Below, in pieces: positions 8,529 through 16,313 of a DNA stretch of 64,000 bases. Position numbers and translations under genes: made by a program. Numbering within the stretch: the first letter of the stretch is position 1; every line of letters begins with the position of its first letter. The notes under the pieces are model-generated. The model did not search any database and was not told the DNA's origin. It saw only the letters and a list, made by a program, of their open reading frames with translations. The stretch comes from UBA9160 sp035489755 (GTDB lineage Bacteria; Myxococcota_A; UBA9160): positions 1 through 64,000 of the forward strand of contig DATGZK010000016.1 in NCBI GenBank assembly GCA_035489755.1, written 5' to 3'.

Positions 8529-9017
8529 TTAGCGGGGTGCCTCGCGCAACCCGCTCGCCTCCCACTCCTTGGACAGCTGCTGGAGCTTGCGCGTGAACTC
8601 GTCCATCGGGTCGTCGAAGGACAGGATGATCTCCGTCGTGCGCGGAATGTCGTCCCCGTTTAGCAGGCCGCGGTATCGGTTCAGATTGGCGAGGATCGCC
8701 TCCGCGACCTTGAGCGCGCGCTTTTCGGTCTTGATGAGCGGCGACTGGAGCGTATAGACGTTGTTCCGGCCCCAAAGACTCTCGTCCCGCACGATCGCAA
8801 TCTCGCGGTACACGCTGTGGATCGGGTCGAAATTGTACTCGACCCGAACCTCCTTGAAGATGTCGGAGTTGCCTGTGTAGAAGCCCCGTTCCTTCTCCAC
8901 CTTGCCGAGCTGACGGCAGCGGGGGCAGTAGAACGTGTCACCGTGGTTCAAGAGGAAGACGCCCTTGGCGTAGTCCTCGCAATCCGTGTTCTCGCAGTAC
9001 CCGACGCCTCGCTTCAT
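8529..9017 (-). CDS. Hypothetical zinc-ribbon protein, 162 aa
   Basis: I do not recognise this family. The N terminus has a likely zinc-binding CX4C...CX2C knuckle (YCENTDCEDY then YCPRC, residues about 7-37), followed by a charged alpha/beta region (EVRVEYNFDPIHSVYREIAIVRDES, shown here only to describe its character) without further cysteines. ATG 9017 is chosen because GGAGAGG stands nine bases upstream; the in-frame ATG at 9026 would have that sequence directly abutting it. A long leader of about 460 bases with a strong promoter and apparent RNA structure lies upstream. The gene converges on the Nudix gene. The zinc knuckle suggests nucleic-acid or protein binding, but this is inference. 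Confidence 0.72.
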   Translation of the reverse strand: MKRGVGYCENTDCEDYAKGVFLLNHGDTFYCPRCRQLGKVEKERGFYTGNSDIFKEVRVEYNFDPIHSVYREIAIVRDESLWGRNNVYTLQSPLIKTEKRALKVAEAILANLNRYRGLLNGDDIPRTTEIILSFDDPMDEFTRKLQQLSKEWEASGLREAPR

Positions 9018-9156
9018 GCTTGCCATCCTCTCCGGACCGCCTCCGAGGCCCTCGTTGCTCTGCATCTCAGGCCTTAGATCCTTTCGCGGCCATACCCGCG
9101 GCTTGCCCCCAAGTCTTCCCGGGCCACAGCGGAAGACCAAGCAAGCCCCGCGCCAA

Positions 9157-9481
9157 GCGGTGGGTGGGGGACCACCGCGAAAGGATTTTCCGCTTGTTGG
9201 GTTGGACAGCTGCCGCCCGTTTGCCGCTCGCTTATGCGGCGGGTCAGCCTCACGCCCAATCCGTTCCGACTCCTTTTGAGAACGGGACTACTCCTGCCTC
9301 CGCTCTCACTGGAAATCCCGCAACTTTCGTCGCAGCTCGAAATCGTCGGCTCACGCCTGCGAGTTCGCTGACTCCCGAAGCGCCTCGCGCGGGCACACCC
9401 GTCCAGTGGAGGGGTGGGGCGGAGAGCGCATCCATTCAAAATTTGGCGAAAAAGACCAACAAGAGTCGTAGCTTACAGGCC
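9157..9481 (-). ncRNA. Candidate structured RNA or long structured leader
   Basis: No convincing protein is encoded between 9018 and 9525. A strong minus-strand promoter reads into this stretch, and the predicted transcript can form several helices: CGCTCT (9428-9423) with AGAGCG (9306-9301), stacked on CACTGG (9408-9403) with CCAGTG (9312-9307); inside these, CGGG-TGTG-CCCG (9401-9390), GAGT...ACTC (9374-9361) and CTGCGAC-GAAA-GTTGCGG (9335-9318), a 7-bp stem capped by a GNRA tetraloop; downstream, CCGTTC...GAACGG (9285-9261), GCCGC...GCGGC (9240-9223) and GCGGTGG...CCACCGC (9178-9157). I see none of the signature sequences of RNase P RNA, tmRNA or SRP RNA. It could be a separate ncRNA such as a 6S-like RNA, or a cis-regulatory leader of the zinc-ribbon gene. 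Confidence 0.4.
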
Positions 9482-9487
9482 GAGCCT

Positions 9488-9517
9488 TTTATACTCCCTG
9501 GACCGCTCGACTGTCAA
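9488..9517 (-). promoter_or_regulatory. Strong sigma70-type promoter reading left
   Basis: On the minus strand a perfect TTGACA (9517-9512) is followed by TATAAA (9493-9488) with an 18-base spacer, or GTATAA with 17. It is the best consensus match noticed in this GC-rich window. Predicted start of transcription is near 9481, about 460 bases before the next gene start at 9017. Confidence 0.65.
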
Positions 9518-9525
9518 CCTCCATT

Positions 9526-9639
9526 TTACTCCGAATGCGAGCGTCCGCTCGTGTAGCGCCGCCGCTCACGCTCAAGGAGCCAGGCGTAGAGGGTGAGCGT
9601 GGTCACCACGAGCCCGTAGGCCGCGATCACGTAGGCCAC
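9526..9639 (-). CDS. ccmD: Heme exporter subunit CcmD
   Basis: A 37-residue small membrane protein, from GTG 9639 to TAA at 9526. It begins MAYVIAAYGLVV and continues TTLTLYAWLLERERRR, the usual CcmD pattern of one transmembrane helix followed by a positively charged cytoplasmic tail. It overlaps the 3' end of ccmC by 13 bases, the normal place for ccmD in Ccm operons. CcmD stabilises the CcmC-CcmE complex and is needed to release holo-CcmE from CcmABC. A second in-frame GTG at 9630 could also be the start. Small size makes the call depend mostly on context and on the helix plus Arg-rich tail. Confidence 0.75.
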   Translation of the reverse strand: MAYVIAAYGLVVTTLTLYAWLLERERRRYTSGRSHSE

Positions 9640-10370
9640 GAGCCCTCCGCTCGCGCCGGCCCGCTCCGCAGCGCAGGCTCGGCAAAAGCGTCGTGGGCGC
9701 GCAGGCCCTCAAGCTCGAGTCGGCGCGCAAGCAGGTGAAAAAACGCCAGGAGCACCGTCACCATGCCCAAGGCAAAGGGAAAGCCCATGCCCGCTCCGAG
9801 GCTCCCGCGCCCCAGATTTTCGGGATGGATGGCGCGACCCCCGAAAAGATCGATGGCGAAGTAGTTGAGGGGGATCGCCAGCACTCCAGCGATGCCGTAG
9901 ACCGCCGCAAAGCGCGCTGCGCGGGTGCTCCCTTCGGTGAAGCTGCGCAGGAGCAGGTAGGCGAGGTAGACGAACCAGAGCAAGAGCGTGACGGTGAGCC
10001 GCGGGTCCCAGGACCACCAGCGCCCCCAGGTGCCGCGCGCCCAGATCGGGCCGGTCAGGATGACAAGCGTACAGAACACGACCCCCACCTCGGCGGAGGC
10101 GAGCGCGAGCCGGTCGTACTGTTCGTCGTCGCGCCAGAGGTAGAGCGCCCCCCCGAGCGCCGTGAGTCCAAACCCAAGGTAGGCGGCAAACGCGCAGGCG
10201 GGATGCACATAGAGGATCTTTTGAATCACGCCCTGGACGGCGTCCTCGGGCGCGGTGAGGACCGCGACGGCGTACAGCCCCGAGAGAGCCAGCAAAGCCC
10301 ACAGGCTTGGCGTGCGGAGGTTCGCAGCGGCGCGATCGAGAACACCGGCTTGCATAAGCGCCCGTTTCAC
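9627..10370 (-). CDS. ccmC: Heme exporter/heme-handling protein CcmC
   Basis: Inner-membrane protein of 247 aa with about six transmembrane helices and the tryptophan-rich WWD loop (GTWGRWWSWDPRLT) that holds heme for transfer to CcmE. Length and motif fit CcmC rather than the much longer CcmF. GTG 10370 overlaps the ccmB stop as GTGA; ATG 10355 is an alternative five codons in. The segment VHPACAFAAY supplies one of the expected periplasmic histidines (VHP motif). It is cotranscribed with ccmA and ccmB upstream and ccmD downstream. Confidence 0.92.
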   Translation of the reverse strand: MKRALMQAGVLDRAAANLRTPSLWALLALSGLYAVAVLTAPEDAVQGVIQKILYVHPACAFAAYLGFGLTALGGALYLWRDDEQYDRLALASAEVGVVFCTLVILTGPIWARGTWGRWWSWDPRLTVTLLLWFVYLAYLLLRSFTEGSTRAARFAAVYGIAGVLAIPLNYFAIDLFGGRAIHPENLGRGSLGAGMGFPFALGMVTVLLAFFHLLARRLELEGLRAHDAFAEPALRSGPARAEGSWPT

Positions 10371-11032
10371 TCGTCGAGGACGTATTCGAACAGCACGAAC
10401 GAGACTATCAAAAACGCGACGTCCGCGACGACCAGCAGGCGCAGCTCGGCCGAGGGGAGCGTGCCGTGTTCCAGCAGCGCCGCGCTCGCCCGCACCGCAC
10501 CGAGCAAGATGGGAATCATGACAGGCAAAAGCAGAAGGGGCAGCATGACCTCGCGGTAGCGCGTGCGCACGGCAACCGCAGCGAAGAGTGTCCCGACGGA
10601 GGACAGGCCGAGCGCGCCGAGGGCCATCACCACGGCGAACCGCAGCGCAACCGCGCCAAGGCCGACGTCGAAGGCGAGAGCGAAGGCGAGCGCCGTTACG
10701 GCCTGCACGAGAAACAGCAAGAGCGCGTTGGCCGCCGCTTTGCCGAGGAAAATCCAGCCTCGGTCGGCGGGGGCCAAGGCGAGACCCGAGAGCGCCTCGT
10801 TTTCGAGCTCGAGCGCGAAGGCCCGGTTCAGGCCCAAAACGGATGCGAATAAGTAAGCGACCCAGAGCAAGCCAGCGGCCCCCGTCTGGAGCAGCTGGCT
10901 CGCGTCCGCGGGAAGGGCGAAGTGAAAGACGACGACGACCAAGATCGAAAAGAGCAGCATCGAGACGATGCGGTCGCGGGTCCGCCACTCCGAGACAAGG
11001 TCCTTCCACAACACCGCGAGCAGGACGTTCAC
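10367..11032 (-). CDS. ccmB: Heme exporter membrane subunit CcmB
   Basis: Integral membrane subunit of the CcmAB ABC complex, 221 aa (typical CcmB is about 220) with six hydrophobic segments. The opening MNVLLAVLWKDLVSEWRTRDRIVSML-type sequence and the pair ELENEALSGL and APADRGWIFLGK are characteristic of CcmB. The GTG start overlaps the ccmA stop (GTGA). Together with CcmA it uses ATP to drive release of holo-CcmE from CcmC and CcmD. Confidence 0.92.
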   Translation of the reverse strand: MNVLLAVLWKDLVSEWRTRDRIVSMLLFSILVVVVFHFALPADASQLLQTGAAGLLWVAYLFASVLGLNRAFALELENEALSGLALAPADRGWIFLGKAAANALLLFLVQAVTALAFALAFDVGLGAVALRFAVVMALGALGLSSVGTLFAAVAVRTRYREVMLPLLLLPVMIPILLGAVRASAALLEHGTLPSAELRLLVVADVAFLIVSFVLFEYVLDE

Positions 11033-11739
11033 GCGGCGGACTCGACGCTCGCGAGGTACGCCCGCTCGAGGGTGTCGAGCGCGAGGCCCGGACCTTCGGC
11101 TGCGTGAACGATGCGACCGCGGGCCAGCACAATCGCCCGATCGGCGAGTTCGCAGGCGCGCGAGAGCTCGTGGGTCACAAGCACGAGCGTGCGACCTGCC
11201 GCGCGCAGCTCGCGCAGCCGTCCCGTGAGCGCATGTGCTGCGGCCCGATCGAGTCCTGTGTAGGGCTCGTCGAGCAGCACGATCGAGGGGTCGTGGACCA
11301 AACCTCGGGCGATGGCCAGTCGCTGGGCCATGCCGCGGGAAAAGCCGCCCGCGGGGCGGTCTGCGACGGCTGCGAGCCCCTGCGCTTCGAGCAGCTCCGC
11401 GGCCCGGCGCCGGGGGTCGAGGACGCCGTAAAGACGGGCGGCAAAAATCAGATTCTCCCGGGCCGTAAGGGCGGGGTACAGAAAACTCGCGTGGGCGAGA
11501 TAGCCCACGCGTCCACGCGTTCGTCGGCGATCGTCGCTCGGGTTGCCCACCCGCAGCGTGCCTGCGCTGGGGCGCGCAAGTCCCGCGACCAAACGCAGCA
11601 GTGTCGACTTTCCGGCGCCGTTGGGTCCGAGGACCGCCAGCGTGGTCGCAACCGGCACATCGAGGTCTATGCCGCGCAGCGCCGCCACAGGACCGAAGCG
11701 CTTCTCGAGCCCGCGCGCCGCAATCGCGGCGTCGGTCAC
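11029..11739 (-). CDS. ccmA: Cytochrome c biogenesis ATP-binding protein CcmA
   Basis: ABC ATPase of 236 aa. Walker A is GPNGAGKST, the signature is FSRGMAQRLAIAR, Walker B is IVLLDEPYTGLD, and the H-loop is LVTHE. GTG 11739 overlaps the stop of the upstream fusion gene by four bases (GTGA), and its own stop overlaps ccmB the same way. The protein works with CcmB in the release step of heme delivery to CcmE. ATPase families are easily confused, but the gene order A-B-C-D fixes the assignment. Confidence 0.9.
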   Translation of the reverse strand: MTDAAIAARGLEKRFGPVAALRGIDLDVPVATTLAVLGPNGAGKSTLLRLVAGLARPSAGTLRVGNPSDDRRRTRGRVGYLAHASFLYPALTARENLIFAARLYGVLDPRRRAAELLEAQGLAAVADRPAGGFSRGMAQRLAIARGLVHDPSIVLLDEPYTGLDRAAAHALTGRLRELRAAGRTLVLVTHELSRACELADRAIVLARGRIVHAAEGPGLALDTLERAYLASVESAA

Positions 11740-13631
11740 GCCGAAGCCTCGAGTTCCGCGGGCCGGGCAAGGGGTGCCCCGCAGCGCCCGCAGAAGCGAT
11801 CTTCCGGGCGCGGCGAAGCGCCGCAGGCTCGACACGGGGCGGGGGACGACGGCCCGCTCGGCGCCTTGTGTGCGCGGGCTCGTTCGCCGGCGATGCGCTC
11901 GGCGTCGCGCTCGGCTTGCAGCAGCACGAGGGCGCGACCCCGCAGCTCCTCGCGGAGCGTACGGTAGTCAGGCTCCGCGACCTTCCCGGTTTCGAAATCG
12001 TCCTCGAGGTCACGCATGGCGGTGTAGAGCGAGTCGCGTTCGCGGCGGTCGGCGGGCGCCTGCATCGCCTCGAGGGCGACGCTTCTCGGCCGAAGGACCG
12101 GTCGCGCAAGGATCGCCACCGCCGCCGCGGCGAGCAGCGCGACCAAAACCATCTCGGCGACAGGCGGGAGGCCCGCGACCGGCGGAAGCGCAGCCAGACG
12201 CAGCGGCACGGTCTCTCCCGGCGCAATCTCGAAAGCCTCGAGGTGAAGGTACGCCCGGTCCTCCGTCCGCACCGGCCGCCGGCGGTGAAGGCGTTCCGAT
12301 TCAGCGGCGATGCCGGAGTCGGCGACATAGACCGAGAGCAGCGGGAACCCGGCTCCGAAAGCGCGGTCGAGCGCGACCCTGCCGTCTCGCACGGGCACCC
12401 GGTATTGGATGCGCAGGCTCGACTCCCCGGCCGGGAGCGGCCCGATCACATCGAGCCCTCCGCGCGAGTCGGGGACGAGGCCGACTGCCGAGGTCTCCGC
12501 TGCAAAGCGCACATCCTGGGCACCGTCCGGGAGCGGAATCGACAAGAGGGGCTGCGCGGGAGAACCGAGCAGCGGCGGGCCTTCGGCCACCCGCAAGGCG
12601 TGCTCCTCCTGCACGGTGACGGCGGCATCGTCGACGTCGAGCACGAGGCGCACTTCGGTGACACTGAGCGCGCTCGGGTCGGCGCGCATCGGCGGAAGCT
12701 CGAGAGCGAGATCCAAGGTCGCTCCCTCCGGTACCCGTTTGGCTTCGAGCGCTCGGTAGGACTTGTCCTCGTCCTTCACGCTCTCGGCGGGCCCGAATCC
12801 CGGTGCGCGCACCGCACCCACGGCCTCGCTCGCAAGGACGAGGACCCGTTGCGCAGCGCTCGGGAAACGCTTCTCCAGGACGCGCGCACTGCCGGCGCCG
12901 AGGGGAACCTCGTAGGAAAAGGTGAACTCCTGATCGCCCGGATAGATGGGTCCGAAGAATGCGAGACCGCCGGGACGATCGACCAGGCCGTCCGGCTTCA
13001 TGCCGAGGGGATGCGTGAGATCCTTCGCACCTGGCAGGAAGTCCGCGGCAAAGGCCGGCTTCGCTTTGGGACGTGCTGGCCCCGGCACGAACACGACTTG
13101 TTTGCCCGTATTTCGCAGTTCATGAGTCTCGATCACGGCGAGCCCTGCCGCGCTGCGGTCGAGCCGCACCTTCGACTCGACCACGGAGACCGCCGAGGGG
13201 TCCATCGTGGGGTCGGCGATCCGCACTTCGGTCGTGCGGTCCGTCTCGCCCGGGGCGAACGCGATCCGGCTGCCGGGGAAGGGGATGTTGGCGAAGCGCG
13301 CTCCCACGAGATACGCGACCTCGGGGTTGTTCGAGATTCCCTCGAAAGCAAACGCGCCGCTCGCATCGGTCTGCGTGCGCCGCAGCCCCGGCACACCCGA
13401 ACTCGGGAGCGCGTAGAGCACGACCTCCACACCGGCCGCCGCATCCGGATGCTCGGGATGCACCACCTTCCCATGAATGGAAGCCGGGCCCGCCGGCACA
13501 TCCGTCGCCGTGAACCCGGCGTGCTGTGCGCGCGCGGACGCGGCTGCGAGCACCACGAGCAGCGCGGCTCCGAGGCGACCCGCCGCCGCGCGGCACCGCG
13601 GCGGCGCGGCGCGCTCCGTCGGCTCGGTCAT
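11736..13631 (-). CDS. Novel exported fusion protein inside the ccm operon (631 aa)
   Basis: The protein has, in order: an N-terminal signal peptide (GRLGAALLVVLAAASARAQ); a carboxypeptidase-regulatory-like beta domain (ASIHGKVVHPEHPDAAAGVE with TQTDASGAFAFEGI); a long beta-rich region; a transmembrane helix near residue 510 (MVLVALLAAAAVAILA); a helical segment (YTAMRDLEDDFETGKV and YRTLREELRGRALVLLQ) resembling the cytoplasmic region of CcmH/CcmI-like proteins; and a C-terminal zinc ribbon CRACGAS...FCGRCGAPL. It sits between ccmF and ccmA with four-base overlaps at both ends, where ccmG, ccmH or ccmI often lie. No thioredoxin CXXC fold is apparent. A role in apocytochrome handling or assembly of the Ccm complex is inferred from context only. 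Confidence 0.75.
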   Translation of the reverse strand: MTEPTERAAPPRCRAAAGRLGAALLVVLAAASARAQHAGFTATDVPAGPASIHGKVVHPEHPDAAAGVEVVLYALPSSGVPGLRRTQTDASGAFAFEGISNNPEVAYLVGARFANIPFPGSRIAFAPGETDRTTEVRIADPTMDPSAVSVVESKVRLDRSAAGLAVIETHELRNTGKQVVFVPGPARPKAKPAFAADFLPGAKDLTHPLGMKPDGLVDRPGGLAFFGPIYPGDQEFTFSYEVPLGAGSARVLEKRFPSAAQRVLVLASEAVGAVRAPGFGPAESVKDEDKSYRALEAKRVPEGATLDLALELPPMRADPSALSVTEVRLVLDVDDAAVTVQEEHALRVAEGPPLLGSPAQPLLSIPLPDGAQDVRFAAETSAVGLVPDSRGGLDVIGPLPAGESSLRIQYRVPVRDGRVALDRAFGAGFPLLSVYVADSGIAAESERLHRRRPVRTEDRAYLHLEAFEIAPGETVPLRLAALPPVAGLPPVAEMVLVALLAAAAVAILARPVLRPRSVALEAMQAPADRRERDSLYTAMRDLEDDFETGKVAEPDYRTLREELRGRALVLLQAERDAERIAGERARAHKAPSGPSSPAPCRACGASPRPEDRFCGRCGAPLARPAELEASA

Positions 13632-15637
13632 GCCCCGCTCGACTCGCCGGTTTTTTGAGGATGCGGCCACAGGATGGCGAGCGTTCCGAGCACGAAGGTA
13701 TAGCCCCCGATCCAGATCCAGTTGACGAGCGGATTGCGGTAGACCTTGACCGTGGCGGATCCGTCGGGCTCCACGGCGGTCAGGATCACGTAGAGATCCT
13801 CACGGAGCGTGGAGTGAATGCTCGGGATCGAAGCGGGCTGCTGCTCGAGCCAGTACATGCGACGCTCGGGTGCCATCACCGCCAGGGGTTGGTCGTCTTG
13901 ATAGAGCGCAAGGCGCGCGACCGCGCCGCCGTAGTGCTGCTTCGGCAGCGCTTTCGCGGTGAGATAGCGCAGGCGGTAGTCGTGGAGTCGGATCTCGCCG
14001 CCGGGAGCGATGGTCTCGAGGCGCTCCTCATTGAAGGCTGAGCCGGCGATGCCGAGGAAGATGAAAACGACGCCGAGGTGGACGATGTAGCCGCCGTAGC
14101 GACGCTGGTTCTTGCGAAGAAGACTCGCGAACGCGGCGACGGGGCCCTCTCCGTTGCGCATCCGGGCGCGGATGGCCCGCACGTACTCCTGAAGGACCGT
14201 TCCTGTGACGAACGCCCCGAGCGTCCACGCCATGAACGAGTAGGGATGGATCGTCGAGCTTCGGAACACGATGAGAAGGGCTGCGGCCCCCGTGAGTCCT
14301 GCGGTCACTGGCCAGAGGAACTGACGGCGCACGCTCGCGAGGGACGCCTTTCTCCAGGCGATGAGTGGGCCGACACCCGTGAGAAACAGGAGTCCAAGGG
14401 CCAGCGGACCGACGAAGGAGTTGAAGAAAGCCGGGCCGACGGACATTTTGACGCCGCTCACGGCTTCTGAGAGCACAGGAAAAAGCGTGCCGCAGAACAC
14501 GAACGCGAGGATCCCGAGGAACAGCCAGTTGTTTAGCAAGAAGCTCGCCTCTCGGGAGACCACCGACTCGAGACGGTTGGTGCTGCGCAGAGCGCCGCGC
14601 CGGTAGAAGACCGTGCAGAAGTAAGCGGCGGCGATCGCCAGCACGTAGCCGAGAAAGATGTACCCAAACCATCCGGCTGCGGTAAACGAGTGGACCGACG
14701 ATACGACGCCGCTTCGCGTGAGGAACGTTCCGAACAGACACAGGGAATACGTGAGGCCGATCAACACGAGATTCCAGAGCTTCAGCATGTCGCGCTTTTC
14801 TTGGATCATCACGGAGTGCAGGTATGCCGTGCCCGCGAGCCAGGGCATGAGGGAGGCATTTTCCACGGGGTCCCAGGCCCAGTAGCCGCCCCAGCCGAGC
14901 ACCTCATAGGCCCAGCGGCCGCCGAGCAGGATGCCGATCGAAAGAAAAAACCACGGGAAGAGCGTCCAGCGTCGCGTCGTGCGGAACCACGCGGTTCCGA
15001 GCTCCCCGGTCACGAGGGCCGCGAAGGCGAATGCAAACGGCACCGCGAAGCCAGTAAAGCCGGTGTAGAGCATCAGCGGATGGATCATCATCACCGGATG
15101 CTGCAGCAGAGGATTGAGCCCGGCGCCGTCCGAAAGCACCTCGCCCGGCGCAAGCTTCGTGAACGGGTTCGTGACAAAATTCACCAGCACGAGAAAGAAG
15201 GAAGCGTTGGCCATGAGCGCCGCGACGACCCAGGGCATGAGACTGCGGCTCGCACGGCGCTGGAACCAGACGCACGCGGAGGCGTACGTGGTGAGCATCC
15301 AGAGCCAAAGCAGGAGCGAACCCGCTTGACCGCCCCAGAGCGCGGCGAGGCGGTAGTGGAGAGCCATGCTGCGCGCGGTGTGCTCCGCCACGTATCGGAG
15401 CTGGAACTCAAAGTTGGCAAGAGCGTGGAAGAGCGAGAGCATCGCGAGCGAGACGAAGGCGAAACACAGCCACACCGAACGCTCGGCGACTCGGCCCCAG
15501 GCCAGGGCCTCACTCGGCAGGGCAGCCCCGATGCGGCGCTGGCGCATGGCGATCACGCCGGCATAGACGCCGCTCGCAATCCCGAGGACCGCGACCACGA
15601 GGGCGAGGCGAAGGGCGTGGGATCCGAGGTCGGACAC
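13628..15637 (-). CDS. ccmF: Heme lyase subunit CcmF
   Basis: Large membrane protein of 669 aa with many transmembrane helices that attaches heme from holo-CcmE to apocytochromes. The tryptophan-rich heme-handling motif WGGYWAWDPVENASLMPWL is present at about residue 245, with conserved histidines in HPVMMIHPLMLYTGF and the late HLGVVFIFLGIAGSAF segment. GTG 15637 has AGGAG five bases upstream. Its stop overlaps the next gene as ATGA. With CcmH apparently missing from this locus, CcmF may act alone or with the adjacent fusion protein. Confidence 0.93.
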   Translation of the reverse strand: MSDLGSHALRLALVVAVLGIASGVYAGVIAMRQRRIGAALPSEALAWGRVAERSVWLCFAFVSLAMLSLFHALANFEFQLRYVAEHTARSMALHYRLAALWGGQAGSLLLWLWMLTTYASACVWFQRRASRSLMPWVVAALMANASFFLVLVNFVTNPFTKLAPGEVLSDGAGLNPLLQHPVMMIHPLMLYTGFTGFAVPFAFAFAALVTGELGTAWFRTTRRWTLFPWFFLSIGILLGGRWAYEVLGWGGYWAWDPVENASLMPWLAGTAYLHSVMIQEKRDMLKLWNLVLIGLTYSLCLFGTFLTRSGVVSSVHSFTAAGWFGYIFLGYVLAIAAAYFCTVFYRRGALRSTNRLESVVSREASFLLNNWLFLGILAFVFCGTLFPVLSEAVSGVKMSVGPAFFNSFVGPLALGLLFLTGVGPLIAWRKASLASVRRQFLWPVTAGLTGAAALLIVFRSSTIHPYSFMAWTLGAFVTGTVLQEYVRAIRARMRNGEGPVAAFASLLRKNQRRYGGYIVHLGVVFIFLGIAGSAFNEERLETIAPGGEIRLHDYRLRYLTAKALPKQHYGGAVARLALYQDDQPLAVMAPERRMYWLEQQPASIPSIHSTLREDLYVILTAVEPDGSATVKVYRNPLVNWIWIGGYTFVLGTLAILWPHPQKTGESSGA

Positions 15638-15722
15638 GGGGGCTCCTGTCTGTTACGTCTCTTCATCACAGATCCGAGAGACCGGTCCGGGCGCCGCGCG
15701 ATTCACGCAGTGCGTGCCCGCG

Positions 15723-16166
15723 CTAGAACGGTGCCGACTCGGTCTGCTTGGCCTGGAACTTCGACGGGCACTTCGCCAGAACGTTGCTGGCGTGGAAGAC
15801 GGCATCCGATCCCTCGCCCTCGACTCGTCCCTCGACTACCACCTCCGCGCCGTCCTTGAAGAGGTCAGGCAGCTCGAGGCTCGCGTACCGCACCGCGAGG
15901 CCGTCCGCTTCGATCCCCGCCTTGTGAGGCGGATCATTTTGCACCGCGAAGCGCACGCTTTTGCTGTCGATGTCGCGCGCGATCGAGCCCGGTGCCACGT
16001 AGCCGTGCACGCGGACCCGCCCCTCAGTCGGGCCCGCCGCTCGGAACTCCGAAAGCGTCTGGTAGTAACGAAAAGTCGCGCCTTCGCGCAGGCTCGTCGA
16101 TGCATACCAACCCAGGAGGACTGCGACCACGATCGCACCGAGCGCGATCTGGAGGCCCTTGGACAT
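15723..16166 (-). CDS. ccmE: Periplasmic heme chaperone CcmE, Cys variant
   Basis: Membrane-anchored heme chaperone, 147 aa, with an N-terminal transmembrane helix (LQIALGAIVVAVLLGWYAS) and the OB-fold beta barrel (GRVRVHGYVAPGSI, EVVVEGRVEG, FHASNVLAKC). In enterobacterial CcmE a His in VLAKHDENY binds heme covalently. Here that site is C133 in VLAKCPSKF, the Cys-type CcmE known from Desulfovibrio and archaea (the so-called System I*, CXXXY motif), except that the usual Tyr is Phe137. The gene leads the operon and has its own promoter 30-60 bases upstream, with GAGGG before ATG 16166. Confidence 0.9.
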   Translation of the reverse strand: MSKGLQIALGAIVVAVLLGWYASTSLREGATFRYYQTLSEFRAAGPTEGRVRVHGYVAPGSIARDIDSKSVRFAVQNDPPHKAGIEADGLAVRYASLELPDLFKDGAEVVVEGRVEGEGSDAVFHASNVLAKCPSKFQAKQTESAPF

Positions 16167-16194
16167 GCGCGACCCTCGGGTTTGAGCGGCCGCG

Positions 16195-16223
16195 AAGGTA
16201 TCAGCCGAGGTCCGGGGTGTCAA
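16195..16223 (-). promoter_or_regulatory. Promoter of the ccm operon
   Basis: Minus-strand TTGACA (16223-16218), 17-base spacer and TACCTT (16200-16195) lie about 30 bases before the ccmE start. It is one half of a divergent promoter region shared with the aminotransferase gene. Confidence 0.6.
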
Positions 16224-16277
16224 AGCGAAGAACGAGGCGAATCTCTCCCAAATCCGCTGAGTTGCAGCTTCTCTTGG

Positions 16278-16307
16278 CTTGACATGCGCGGCCCACACGG
16301 CTACCCC
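16278..16307 (+). promoter_or_regulatory. Possible promoter of the aminotransferase gene
   Basis: A perfect TTGACA (16278-16283) is followed after 18 bases by the weak -10 TACCCC (16302-16307). ATG 16314 lies only six bases further, so a leaderless transcript is likely if the element is real. Confidence 0.4.
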
Positions 16308-16313
16308 GCGGCG

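Noticed and set aside
9250..9435. A 61-residue minus-strand frame (starting MDALSAPPLHWTG) inside the candidate RNA.
   Set aside because: No ribosome binding site or recognisable sequence; overlaps the helices of the structured RNA. It remains a small possibility as a leader peptide.
10588..11967. Long plus-strand open frames opposite ccmA and ccmB.
   Set aside because: Arg/Ser-rich antisense translations over a conserved operon.
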